From: Alicyclobacillus sp.
GTDB lineage: Bacteria; Bacillota; Bacilli; Alicyclobacillales; Alicyclobacillaceae
Assembly (NCBI GenBank): GCA_023511725.1
Contig: JAIMAY010000005.1
Span: forward strand, 1-64,000
Direction: 5' to 3'
Length of the DNA stretch: 64,000 nucleotides
Shown here: piece after piece, positions 34,406 to 41,925 of the stretch
Position numbering within the stretch: position 1 is the stretch's first letter
Layout: every line of letters starts with the position of its first letter
Translations under genes and position numbers: made by a program
Notes under the pieces: model-generated
Database searches by the model: none
The model's input: only the letters and a program-made list of their open reading frames with translations
Told to the model about the DNA's origin: nothing

Positions 34406-34849
34406 ATGAGCAGCGATGTGTCAGGCGTGACGTCGAGCTACGGATCGGTAGCGACGTCCACCGGCTCTTCCACCATCGGGGTGCCCGGCGGTGTGCTGGA
34501 CAAAAATGCATTTCTTCAACTGTTGGTGGCCCAGATGCAGTACCAGGACCCGCTGCAACCCATGGACAGCACGGCGTTCGTGGCGCAGCTCGCGCAGTTC
34601 ACGACGTTGGAGCAGGTCATGAACCTGGCGAGCGCAGTGGCCCAAATGCAGACGGAGGAAGCCGGAATGTACGCAACCAGCTTGTTGGGGAAAGAGGTGC
34701 AGATAGCCAACGGGTCTGGGGCGACCACCTCAGGCACGGTCACGGGTATTCAGTGGCAGAATGGGAGCCCGTATTTGCAGGTGAATGGCGAGTTGGTGGA
34801 TCCAGCCAACGTGGTTGCTGTGCAACTCCCTCAGAGTCAGGAGGCGTGA
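34406..34849 (+). CDS. flgD: flagellar hook assembly (hook cap) protein FlgD
   Basis: A 147-residue hook-cap protein needed for polymerisation of hook subunits. The signature LDKNAFLQLLVAQMQYQDPLQPMDST-AFVAQLAQF lies at about residues 32-68. The C-terminal part (LLGKEVQIANG, then VNPAN-like VDPANVVAVQ) is the compact beta region of short Gram-positive FlgD proteins. ATG 34406 is preferred because AAGGGGGG is 6-8 nt upstream; ATG 34400 and GTG 34385 are alternatives. flgE follows 3 nt later. Confidence 0.95.
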   Translation: MSSDVSGVTSSYGSVATSTGSSTIGVPGGVLDKNAFLQLLVAQMQYQDPLQPMDSTAFVAQLAQFTTLEQVMNLASAVAQMQTEEAGMYATSLLGKEVQIANGSGATTSGTVTGIQWQNGSPYLQVNGELVDPANVVAVQLPQSQEA

Positions 34850-34852
34850 GCC

Positions 34853-35770
34853 GTGTTACGTTCGATGTACGCTGCGGTGTCGGGAATGCAGGCGTTCGAG
34901 ACCAAACTGGATGTGGTTGGCAATAACATTGCCAATGTGAACACCACGGGATTCAAGGCAAGCCGCGTGGACTTTTCGGACCTCATGAGCCAGGTGATGT
35001 CAGGGGCGACAGCGCCCACAGCGTCCGCATCCTCCACGACCGGGTTGGGTGGCAGCAATCCCATGCAGGTGGGATTGGGTGTGCAGGTAGCCGCCACGCC
35101 GCTGCTCTTTACCCAGGGTGCGGATGAGAATACCGGCAATCCTCTCGATTGCGCCATCAATGGGGACGGATTTTTCATCGTTTCTCCCGACGGGCAGACC
35201 ACGGATTTGTACTATACACGCGCAGGTAACTTTACGGTCGACGGCGCCGGCAACCTCATGCTGAATGGTATGCGGGTGATGGGGTTTAGCGCGTCGTCGA
35301 GCGGGGGGACCGGATCGCCCTCTCTGGTACCTATTAACCTCGACGCGCTTCTGAGTTCTGCCGGCGGTGGTGGTTCTGGGAGCGGCGGTTCGTCCACGCC
35401 AACGCAACTGGGGGCTGCGGATCTGACCATCGGGTCAGACGGGAGCCTCACGGTCACGTTGCCCGACGGGTCGACGCAGACCGTGGGCTACATCGCACTG
35501 CAACGCTTCACCAACCCGCAAGGGCTTGAAAAGGTTGGGAACAGCCTCTACGCCAACACGGTGAATGCCGGCATGATGAGTCAGCCCGTGAAGCCGAGAG
35601 ACGGCGGAGCCGGTGAATTGGCGCCGGGGATGTTGGAGATGTCCAACGTTGATCTCACGCGAGAGTTTACCGAAATGATCATCGCCCAACGCGGTTTTGA
35701 CGCGAACTCGAAGGTCATTGGGACGGACAATGCCATTCTGAATGACATTGTCAATCTCAAGAACAGCTGA
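34853..35770 (+). CDS. flgE: flagellar hook protein FlgE
   Basis: A 305-residue structural subunit of the hook. The N terminus MLRSMYAAVSGMQAFETKLD and motif VGNNIANVNTTGFKASRVDF are the rod/hook signature. The C-terminal ANSKVIGTDNAILNDIVNLK helix matches. The middle includes a flexible Gly/Ser stretch (about residues 166-182). It starts with GTG at 34853, close behind flgD. It is short compared with many hook proteins but typical of Bacillus-type FlgE/FlgG. Confidence 0.94.
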   Translation: MLRSMYAAVSGMQAFETKLDVVGNNIANVNTTGFKASRVDFSDLMSQVMSGATAPTASASSTTGLGGSNPMQVGLGVQVAATPLLFTQGADENTGNPLDCAINGDGFFIVSPDGQTTDLYYTRAGNFTVDGAGNLMLNGMRVMGFSASSSGGTGSPSLVPINLDALLSSAGGGGSGSGGSSTPTQLGAADLTIGSDGSLTVTLPDGSTQTVGYIALQRFTNPQGLEKVGNSLYANTVNAGMMSQPVKPRDGGAGELAPGMLEMSNVDLTREFTEMIIAQRGFDANSKVIGTDNAILNDIVNLKNS

Positions 35771-35819
35771 TGCGTGACGGCGTGAGCATCCAACGCATAG
35801 ATCGGCAGGCGACGCAGGC

Positions 35820-36047
35820 ATGATTTCCGTGACCCGGCTGAACGGAAGCCAATTGTGGCTGAACCCGATGCTGATTGAAACGGTGGAAGAGACACCGGAC
35901 TCGGTCGTGATGTTGACCAATGGCCATCGGTATGTCGTGCGTGAGACGCCTGGCGAGATCGCGGAACGTGTTCGGGCTTTCTTCGTAGGACCACGAAATG
36001 CCGCGGGCACTGGACAGATCCTCCAGCGCCGCGCGTCCGACGCGTGA
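35820..36047 (+). CDS. FlbD-family flagellar protein (YlzI-like)
   Basis: A 75-residue protein with the FlbD signature: MISVTRLNGSQLWLNPMLIE at the start and TNGHRYVVRETPGEIAERV in the middle. The family sits between the hook gene and fliL/fliM in Firmicutes, and its function is not well defined. The fliM reading frame overlaps its end, and the preferred fliM start is 13 nt past its stop. The Bacillus fliL gene, expected next, is missing. Confidence 0.9.
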   Translation: MISVTRLNGSQLWLNPMLIETVEETPDSVVMLTNGHRYVVRETPGEIAERVRAFFVGPRNAAGTGQILQRRASDA

Positions 36048-36060
36048 AAGGGGGATGGCC

Positions 36061-37047
36061 ATGGCCGAGGGAGCGCGCCGCGGAGTCTCTCGTGTGAAGG
36101 CAGGACGGCATCCGGGCTTGCAAGGCGGTGCCGAACGTCTTACGCGTGTTCGCATCTACGATTTCCGTCGAGCGACGCGCTTTTCCAAGGAGCACATCCG
36201 CATCATCTCGCGCGTGCACGACTACTTCGCTCGCCTGTGGGGCACGCACCTGTCGGCGGAATTGCGAACGCCTGTTCAACTGCGGGTGGAATCCACAGAG
36301 GAGATACGGTACGAGGAGTTCATTGAGTTCGTGGGTAGTGCGCCGCCGGTCACCTTGGTGCAGGTCTTCCGCATGTTGCCTGGTGATGGGGAACTGTTGG
36401 CGGAGATGAACCTCAACCTCGTGTTCGCCATCATTGACCGGTTGATGGGTGGACCCGGTACCGGACCCTACCGCGAACGCGAACTCACCAACATCGAGGT
36501 CACGCTGTTCCGCAGAGTGCTGGACGAAATGGCGGAGGACATGGGGACGGCATGGCGCACGGTGGCGTCCCACGTGGAGTTCCGAACAGGAGCCCTAGAA
36601 CACAACCCACAGTTTCTGCGCTCGGTGATGCCGAATGAAACAGTTCTCGTCGTCACCCTGGCCGCCCGCATCGGTGTGCTGGAAGGGCTGATCAACTTCT
36701 GTCTCCCCTATGTCACACTGGATCCGTTCCTGCCTGAGTTGGCGCAGCACCGCTTTGGTGCCACCAACCAACCGGATCCCGAGGTTGGGCGGGAGCGTGT
36801 ACTGCCTCAACTCCGGCATGTGCCGGTCACCGTCTCCGCGGAGCTGGGCAGAACGGACCTCTCCCTGTCGGATGTGATGGCGCTCGACGTCGGTGATGTC
36901 ATCCGCCTGAATCAGCCCATTGCCGCCCCCATCGTGGTCAAGGTGGATGGTGTGCCAGCCTTTTCCGGGAGCATCGGCGTGAGTCATCGGCATTATGCCG
37001 TCAAAATTGTGGACGAGTGGTCTGGAGGGACCGACGGCGATGGATAA
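36061..37047 (+). CDS. fliM: flagellar motor switch protein FliM
   Basis: A 328-residue C-ring protein. The core is clear: VRIYDFRRATRFSKEHIRII, a CheC-like middle domain (MNLNLVFAIIDRLMGG, NIEVTLFRRVLDEM) and a C-terminal SpoA/FliN-like domain (VPVTVSAELGRTDLSLSDVM). The N-terminal CheY-P-binding peptide of FliM (LSQxEIDALL type) is absent from both the preferred start (36061, AAAGGGGG upstream) and the longer frame back to 35998. The next gene, fliY, does carry it. The end overlaps fliY by 8 nt. Confidence 0.95.
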   Translation: MAEGARRGVSRVKAGRHPGLQGGAERLTRVRIYDFRRATRFSKEHIRIISRVHDYFARLWGTHLSAELRTPVQLRVESTEEIRYEEFIEFVGSAPPVTLVQVFRMLPGDGELLAEMNLNLVFAIIDRLMGGPGTGPYRERELTNIEVTLFRRVLDEMAEDMGTAWRTVASHVEFRTGALEHNPQFLRSVMPNETVLVVTLAARIGVLEGLINFCLPYVTLDPFLPELAQHRFGATNQPDPEVGRERVLPQLRHVPVTVSAELGRTDLSLSDVMALDVGDVIRLNQPIAAPIVVKVDGVPAFSGSIGVSHRHYAVKIVDEWSGGTDGDG

Positions 37048-38140
37048 CTTCAATTTGTCCCAAGAGGAAATTGACGCCCTGCTGCGTCAAATGCGATCCG
37101 GTGGGCAGTCCGGGCCGTCGGTTGCGCCTGCGCTTAGCGATGCGGACAAAGACGTGATCGGCGAGATTGCCAACATCAGCTTTGGCAGCGCGGCCACGTC
37201 GTTGTCACACCTATTGGGACAACGCGTGGAGATCACAACGCCCGATGTGCGGTTTGTACACAAATCGCAAGTGTTGTTGGACTTTCCTCGGCCGTACGCC
37301 GCGGTCACGGTGGCGTACACCAGCGGACTCAACGGAACCAATGTGTTTCTGCTCGAGCTCGCTGATGCGCTCACCATTGCGGATCTCATGCTCGGCGGTG
37401 ACGGGAAGCCGCAGCATCAGGAAGTGGGGGAACTCCAACTGAGCGCGTTGGCAGAAGCCATGAATCAGATGATGGGCGGGGCGGCGACCGCGATGTCATC
37501 GGTGTTCAACCGCCGGATCGACATCTCCACTCCAGAGGTGCGCATTGTTGATCTGGCGGGCGAGGGGCCCAGCGTGATCGGTCCGGATGACTGGTTGGCC
37601 GAGGTGCGCTTTCGTCTTCGGGTCGGACAGTTGATCGATTCCATGCTGATTCAATTCATTCCGAATTCTTTCGTGCAGGAGATGCTTCACGTGCTGGCGA
37701 GCACGTCTCAGCCAGCGACGCAGGCCACGTCCGGCACGGTGGACGCGACGATGGCAGAGCGGCCTGTGGCACAGGAGGCTGGCGTCGAGGTGAAGCGGCC
37801 CGTGTTCGCGGATTTTTCCGACGAGGCGGCTGCTACCACGGAGCCGATGGGGAATCTGGATCTGCTCCTGGATGTTCCACTGGTGGTCACCGTGGAACTG
37901 GGGCGAACCCGCCGACAGTTGCGAGAGTTGTTGGAATTGGGGCCCGGTGCGGTGATTGAATTGGATAAGCTTGCCGGTGAACCTGTGGACATTTTGGTGA
38001 ACAACAAACGCATCGCCATCGGCGAGGTGGTGGTGATCGATGAGAGTTTCGGGGTGCGCGTGACGGATATTCTGAGCCCCGCGGAGCGCGCCACACGACT
38101 GAGGCTCACCGTCGGCAAGCCACTCAGCGGAACGGGCTGA
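37040..38140 (+). CDS. fliY: flagellar motor switch phosphatase FliY
   Basis: A 366-residue switch protein of Gram-positive C-rings that combines three parts. The N-terminal CheY-P-binding peptide is NLSQEEIDALL (residues 4-14). The CheC-like phosphatase domain has two intact E-x2-N-x22-P sites, starting at EIAN and EAMN, so it should hydrolyse CheY-P. The C-terminal FliN/SpoA domain (VPLVVTVELGRTRRQLRELLELG) is also intact. The start has GGAGGG upstream. With no cheC in the cluster, this is the likely main CheY-P phosphatase. Confidence 0.96.
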   Translation: MDNFNLSQEEIDALLRQMRSGGQSGPSVAPALSDADKDVIGEIANISFGSAATSLSHLLGQRVEITTPDVRFVHKSQVLLDFPRPYAAVTVAYTSGLNGTNVFLLELADALTIADLMLGGDGKPQHQEVGELQLSALAEAMNQMMGGAATAMSSVFNRRIDISTPEVRIVDLAGEGPSVIGPDDWLAEVRFRLRVGQLIDSMLIQFIPNSFVQEMLHVLASTSQPATQATSGTVDATMAERPVAQEAGVEVKRPVFADFSDEAAATTEPMGNLDLLLDVPLVVTVELGRTRRQLRELLELGPGAVIELDKLAGEPVDILVNNKRIAIGEVVVIDESFGVRVTDILSPAERATRLRLTVGKPLSGTG

Positions 38141-38186
38141 CGGCGAGTCATGCGATGAGGATGGGACGCGAACTAGGAGGACGATC

Positions 38187-38549
38187 ATGGGGAAGCGCAT
38201 CTTGATTGTGGACGATGCAGCGTTCATGCGCATGATGATCAAGGACATTCTCACCAAAAATGGATATGAAATTGCCGGAGAGGCTGCCGACGGCGTCCAG
38301 GCGGTGGAGAAGTACCAGCAGCTGCGGCCTGACCTGGTGACGCTTGACATCACCATGCCGGAGATGGATGGGTTAGAAGCCCTGAGGCGCATCCGCGCTA
38401 TCGATCCGAACGCGCGTGTCATCATGTGCTCCGCCATGGGACAGCAGGCGATGGTGATAGACGCCATTCAAGCGGGGGCGCGCGACTTTGTCGTGAAGCC
38501 GTTCCAGGCGGAACGGGTGCTGGAAGCGATCCGAAAGGCGCTGATGTGA
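38187..38549 (+). CDS. cheY: chemotaxis response regulator CheY
   Basis: A 120-residue single receiver domain. The acidic pocket (DD at 9-10), phospho-acceptor Asp54 in VTLDITMPEMDG, the conserved Ser/Thr (MCSAMGQ) and Lys in VVKPF are all present. Phosphorylated by CheA, it should bind FliY (rather than FliM in this organism) to control motor rotation. TAGGAGGAC lies upstream of the ATG. Position after fliY is as in Bacillus. Confidence 0.97.
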   Translation: MGKRILIVDDAAFMRMMIKDILTKNGYEIAGEAADGVQAVEKYQQLRPDLVTLDITMPEMDGLEALRRIRAIDPNARVIMCSAMGQQAMVIDAIQAGARDFVVKPFQAERVLEAIRKALM

Positions 38550-38553
38550 CGCC

Positions 38554-38961
38554 ATGACCACCGTGCTCAAAATCGTCGTGAGCCTCGTGCTGCTGCTCGG
38601 AGCCATGGTTGCCGGTGTGCGGTGGCTGGCCAAACGAGGGTGGGGGACGGTCCGAGGTGACCAGATTGAGGTGTTGGCCGCTCGTCCACTCGCACCGGGC
38701 AAGTCAGTGCAACTCATTCGGGTCGACGGGAGGCGCTTCCTCATCGGCGTCTCCGACCAGATCTCGGTGTTGGAAGTCTGGGAAGATGAGCCTTCATCGA
38801 CCATCGCAACGGCACCGTTTGATCAAGCGCACGCCGAAGCCCCGGAAGGGTTTTCGACGGTGCTCGCAGCGGCACTGCAGCGCGCGCGACAAGCCTATCG
38901 CAACACGCCACAGACTCATCCCGAGGTGTCGAGCGAGACAGGGGAGGCACCTACAGGATGA
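38554..38961 (+). CDS. fliO: flagellar export protein FliO/FliZ
   Basis: A 135-residue protein with one N-terminal span (about residues 6-26), then a short beta-rich cytosolic segment (IEVLAARPLAPGKSVQLIRVDGRRFLIGVS) typical of FliO. FliO helps assemble the FliPQR gate. It is clearly shorter than the ~219-residue B. subtilis FliZ and lacks that protein's signal peptide and extracellular part. It overlaps fliP by 4 nt. Confidence 0.9.
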   Translation: MTTVLKIVVSLVLLLGAMVAGVRWLAKRGWGTVRGDQIEVLAARPLAPGKSVQLIRVDGRRFLIGVSDQISVLEVWEDEPSSTIATAPFDQAHAEAPEGFSTVLAAALQRARQAYRNTPQTHPEVSSETGEAPTG

Positions 38962-39752
38962 ACCGCCGAACCCGTCTGCTGCTCGGGGGATGCATGGGTT
39001 GGATCGCGGTCTGCACATGGATGAGTCTGCGCGTTGGTCCAGTCTGGGCCGCAACGGGTAATACCACCTCCGCCGGGCTGTCTCTGCCTGGTGTGTCCGT
39101 GCAGCTCCAACCGACCGGCGCGGCAGGCGTGGCGACAACCATTCAAATTGTGGTTCTGCTCACGGTGCTTTCAATCGCGCCGGCGATTTTAATCCTGATG
39201 ACGTGTTTCACACGCATCGTTGTTGTGCTGTCGTTTGTACGCAACGCGCTGTCCTTGCAACAAACGCCGCCCAATCAGGTGTTGGTAGGGCTGGCGCTGT
39301 TCATGACCTTGTTCATCATGCAGCCCACGCTGCAGGCGGTGAACCAGAACGCGCTGCAGCCATACTTGAAAGGTGACATTTCTCAGACCACGTTTTTCGT
39401 CCGTGCGGAGGACCCCTTCAAGGAGTTCATGGCGAAATACACGCGTCGCGACGATCTCAAGCTGTTTTTGGACGAACGGCATCTCCCGGCGCCGGCCAAT
39501 CCAGATGATATTCCGCTCAGTGCATTGGTGCCTGCGTTTACCATCAGTGAACTGAAGAGCGCCTTTGAGATGGGCTTTATGCTCTATCTTCCGTTTTTGA
39601 TCATTGACATGGTTGTGGCGACTACGCTGATGTCCATGGGCATGATGATGCTACCCCCCGTCATGATCTCGCTGCCGTTAAAGATACTCCTCTTTGTCAT
39701 GGTGGACGGCTGGCATTTGGTGGTGCAGTCGCTGTTGGCAGGCTACACGTAA
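38958..39752 (+). CDS. fliP: flagellar export gate protein FliP
   Basis: A 264-residue core subunit of the export gate. A signal-peptide-like N terminus is followed by spans with the family signatures PAILILMTCFTRIVVVLSFVR and LSALVPAFTISELKSAFEMG, and a C-terminal region MGMMMLPPVMISLPLKILLF. It starts within the fliO end and is followed 17 nt later by fliQ. Length and motifs are normal. Confidence 0.97.
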   Translation: MNRRTRLLLGGCMGWIAVCTWMSLRVGPVWAATGNTTSAGLSLPGVSVQLQPTGAAGVATTIQIVVLLTVLSIAPAILILMTCFTRIVVVLSFVRNALSLQQTPPNQVLVGLALFMTLFIMQPTLQAVNQNALQPYLKGDISQTTFFVRAEDPFKEFMAKYTRRDDLKLFLDERHLPAPANPDDIPLSALVPAFTISELKSAFEMGFMLYLPFLIIDMVVATTLMSMGMMMLPPVMISLPLKILLFVMVDGWHLVVQSLLAGYT

Positions 39753-39768
39753 GACAGGGGGGCGTCTT

Positions 39769-40038
39769 GTGACTGCAACGTTCGTGATGGGGCTCGGTGC
39801 GCAGGTGGCATGGCTTGCGCTGAAACTGGTGGGTCCCGTGCTCATCGCCGGTCTCGTGGTTGGCGTGGTGATTGGGATCCTCCAGGCAGCCACCCAGATT
39901 CAGGAGCAAACGCTCGCATTCGTGCCGAAATTGGCGGTCATGATCTTGGTTCTGCTTGCGCTCGGTCCATGGATGATCACCATCCTGACTGACTTCGCCG
40001 CCCATATTCTCGGCCACCTGAATGCGTTTATTCAATAG
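39769..40038 (+). CDS. fliQ: flagellar export gate protein FliQ
   Basis: An 89-residue, two-span gate subunit. Typical segments are KLVGPVLIAGLVVGVVIGIL, then QAATQIQEQTLAFVPKLAV. The GTG at 39769, with AGGGGGG upstream, gives exactly the family length; the longer frame from 39694 adds fliP shadow sequence. Confidence 0.96.
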   Translation: MTATFVMGLGAQVAWLALKLVGPVLIAGLVVGVVIGILQAATQIQEQTLAFVPKLAVMILVLLALGPWMITILTDFAAHILGHLNAFIQ

Positions 40039-40044
40039 GGAAGC

Positions 40045-40815
40045 ATGGATCTAGCGATGGCGGAGTGGACACTTTGGTTGTTAATTCTGTGCCGGACTGC
40101 GGCGTTCGTGGGGACCGCGCCCCTGTTCTCCATGCGCGGTTGGCCGATGATGGCCAAGGTTGGGTTCGCGGCGATGCTGGCGCTCGCGGTCCTACCATCG
40201 GTCCGCGCGACCGTTCCGTCACCCTGGACGGACCCGGGCTCATTCGTTCTGGACGCGCTGAGGGAAAGCGTGACCGGCTTCGCGCTCGGGTTCATCGCCA
40301 CGCTGCTGTTTTCGGCCGTCAGTATCGCCGGGGGTGTTACGGATCTCCAGTCGGGATTTGGGATGGGCGGTTGGTTTGAACCGGGGTTCAACAGCGGCGG
40401 AGTGCTGAGCGGCGTCCTCCAGACACTCTTCATGCTCTACTTTCTAGGTGTCGGGGGGCTGGATGGATGGGTGCTGGTCATCCTGCACAGCTATCAGTGG
40501 GTTGGGGTTGGCGCTGTGGGCTGGCCGCACGGTGCCGCGGATGGGTTGGGGCAGTTGCTCGATCTCGCCACCACCCTCGCGGTGGAACTCTGCGCTCCGC
40601 TCATGGTCGCGCTGCTGCTCACGGATCTGACGCTGGCCTTCATCTCGCGGTCCGCGCCGCAACTGAACGTGTTTGTTGCAGGATTGCCTGCCAAGCTCCT
40701 GGTGATGTGGCTGTTGTTGGCGATGGCGATGCCGGCTACGACCTACGCCTTCGGGCAGGTGTTCCAACAGATTTTCCAAGCCACCGATGCTTGGCTGCAT
40801 GCTGTGGGAGGTTGA
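40045..40815 (+). CDS. fliR: flagellar export gate protein FliR
   Basis: A 256-residue gate subunit with about six spans. The opening RTAAFVGTAPLFSMRGWPMMAKVG and the segments FALGFIATLLFSAVSIAGG and LLLTDLTLAFISRSAPQLNVF are the FliR signatures. It starts 6 nt after fliQ and flhB follows 3 nt later. Confidence 0.96.
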   Translation: MDLAMAEWTLWLLILCRTAAFVGTAPLFSMRGWPMMAKVGFAAMLALAVLPSVRATVPSPWTDPGSFVLDALRESVTGFALGFIATLLFSAVSIAGGVTDLQSGFGMGGWFEPGFNSGGVLSGVLQTLFMLYFLGVGGLDGWVLVILHSYQWVGVGAVGWPHGAADGLGQLLDLATTLAVELCAPLMVALLLTDLTLAFISRSAPQLNVFVAGLPAKLLVMWLLLAMAMPATTYAFGQVFQQIFQATDAWLHAVGG

Positions 40816-40818
40816 CCC

Positions 40819-41925
40819 GTGCTTCGCTGGGATCTGCAGCGATTTGCTCAGGAAAAAACAGAAAAGGCCACGCCGCAGCGGCGAAGGGACGCGCGGCGTG
40901 AGGGCCGGATCGCCCGCAGCGCAGATGTGACGGCGGCCGCGGCCCTGTTGGGTGCACTGCTCTCCGAGCGGATCTGGGCGCCTTCCTTGTGGGATCAACT
41001 GCAGGGGATGATGACCGTTCACTTGGGTCACCTGCACCCGCAGGAACTTGATGCGCTGACGGTGGCGCATCTGATGCGCGCGGGAGCGCTTGATCTGGCC
41101 CTCTTTACCGCACCTGTGCTGCTTGCCGCAGTCGCGTTGGCGGCTGCCGCCGGGTTCGCGCAGGCCGGCTGGCTGTTTGTCCCTAAGCTGCTGCTGCCGG
41201 ACCTCAAGCGCGTGTCGCCGGTGTCCGGCTTGCGCCGGATCTTCAGCGGACAAACGCTGTGGCAACTCTGTCGATCCCTGCTCAAGGTGGCGGCCGCCGT
41301 GGCACTCGCCTGGTCGGTCCTGCAAGGGGCCGGCGCGGCTCTCGCCAATCTGGGGATGCTTCAACCCACGCAGATGGTGCCATGGACCTCGAGCATGGCG
41401 TTCCGGCTTGCGCTCTGGATCAGTGCCGCGTTCGCCTTGTTGGCGGTGGCGGATTACGCGGTGGAACGCTTCCGGTATGAGCGGTCGCTACGCATGTCTC
41501 GCGACGAGTTGCGCGAGGAGCTGCGGCGCACGGAGGGAGACCCACTCGTTCGATCCCGCCTCCGGCAGCGTGCCCGGCAACTGGCGATGCGACGGATGAT
41601 CCAAGATGTGCGCAAGGCGGACGTGGTCGTCACCAATCCGACCCACTACGCTGTCGCTCTGCGGTACGACGCACGGAGCATGGCCGCACCCACCGTCGTC
41701 GGCAAGGGGCAGGGCGTGTGGGCGCAGCGCATCCGTGACGAGGCGCGCGAGGCGGGTGTGCCGGTCTTGGAGAATCCGCCGTTGGCGCGGACGCTGTATC
41801 GAACCGTCGAGGTGGGCGCACAGATTCCGCCGGAACTCTACCGCGCCGTGGCCGAGGTGCTGGCCTACGCGTATCGTCTGACGGGTCGCCTTCCGCACAC
41901 CCGGGCTGAGGGGGTGAAAGCGTGA
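40819..41925 (+). CDS. flhB: flagellar export switch protein FlhB
   Basis: A 368-residue export gate protein with four spans and a cytosolic C-terminal domain that switches substrate specificity by self-cleavage at NPTH (residues 273-276, in VVVTNPTHYAVALRYD). The N terminus has EKTEKATPQRRRDARREG, which is typical. The tail IPPELYRAVAEVLAYAYRL closely resembles the separate YlqH-like protein at 13894. The start is GTG 40819, and it overlaps flhA by 4 nt. Confidence 0.97.
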   Translation: MLRWDLQRFAQEKTEKATPQRRRDARREGRIARSADVTAAAALLGALLSERIWAPSLWDQLQGMMTVHLGHLHPQELDALTVAHLMRAGALDLALFTAPVLLAAVALAAAAGFAQAGWLFVPKLLLPDLKRVSPVSGLRRIFSGQTLWQLCRSLLKVAAAVALAWSVLQGAGAALANLGMLQPTQMVPWTSSMAFRLALWISAAFALLAVADYAVERFRYERSLRMSRDELREELRRTEGDPLVRSRLRQRARQLAMRRMIQDVRKADVVVTNPTHYAVALRYDARSMAAPTVVGKGQGVWAQRIRDEAREAGVPVLENPPLARTLYRTVEVGAQIPPELYRAVAEVLAYAYRLTGRLPHTRAEGVKA

